Shown: in pieces, positions 6,517-6,602 of the stretch | Position numbering within the stretch: the stretch's first letter is position 1 | How the letters are laid out: each line of letters begins with the position of its first letter | NCBI GenBank assembly: GCA_003542295.1 | Contig: DPKX01000095.1 | Location: forward strand, 1-6,602 | Length of the DNA: 6,602 nucleotides | Direction of reading: 5' to 3' | DNA from: Candidatus Atribacter hydrocarboniphilus | GTDB lineage: Bacteria; Atribacterota; Atribacteria; Atribacterales; Atribacteraceae | Program-made: the position numbers and the translations under genes | Notes under the pieces: generated by a model | Databases searched by the model: none | Seen by the model: only the letters and a program-made list of their open reading frames with translations | What the model was told of the DNA's origin: nothing

Positions 6517-6602
6517 AAATCGTTATTTTAACGAAGCAACTACTGAATAATATTAAAAAATCCATTTTTAGTTCTTTCAATAACCAGGGCTAACATTATG
6601 AG

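Noticed and set aside
6520..6534. Inverted repeat TCGTTA-TTT-TAACGA just after the oxidoreductase gene
   Set aside because: The 6-bp stem is AT-rich and lacks a T-run on the + strand. The A-run before it could make it a weak terminator for a minus-strand gene, but no such gene is visible.
6598..6602. ATG at the right edge as the start of a next gene
   Set aside because: Only two bases follow and there is no clear ribosome binding site, so it cannot be supported.

Overview
The window is one stretch of co-directional (+ strand) genes that reads as a carbohydrate uptake and catabolism operon, probably for an amino sugar. The DNA is moderately AT-rich, genes are tightly packed and most have a purine-rich ribosome binding site. 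This fits a Gram-positive-like or deep-branching anaerobic bacterium; the general look recalls Atribacterota or Thermotogota, but that assignment is an impression, not something the sequence proves.

Layout. 2-529: C-terminal part of a periplasmic sugar-binding protein, cut by the window edge. 530-723: intergenic region with a good rho-independent terminator (650-695). 724-2232: two-domain sugar ABC ATPase of the RbsA/MglA/XylG type. 2238-3242: its RbsC-type permease, in one reading frame but broken by a single in-frame TGA at 2739-2741. 3279-4241: a divergent glucosamine-6-phosphate deaminase/isomerase (NagB) family protein. 4259-5467: an N-acetylglucosamine-6-phosphate deacetylase (NagA) family amidohydrolase. 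5488-6516: a Gfo/Idh/MocA family NAD(P)-dependent oxidoreductase. 6517-6602: short AT-rich tail with no supported gene.

How the genes may work together. The binding protein, ATPase and permease form a CUT2-type ABC importer, which delivers free, unphosphorylated sugar. The three enzymes would then oxidise, deacetylate and deaminate/isomerise it. No sugar kinase is seen in the window. Both the NagB-like and the NagA-like protein keep their core catalytic residues in part but appear to lack residues that, in the E. coli enzymes, hold the substrate phosphate. The most interesting hypothesis from this window is therefore an amino-sugar route acting on unphosphorylated (or otherwise different) substrates, with the oxidoreductase as an extra step. 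The second point worth checking is the in-frame stop in the permease, which is either a nonsense mutation, a sequencing or assembly error, or a genuinely split or read-through gene.
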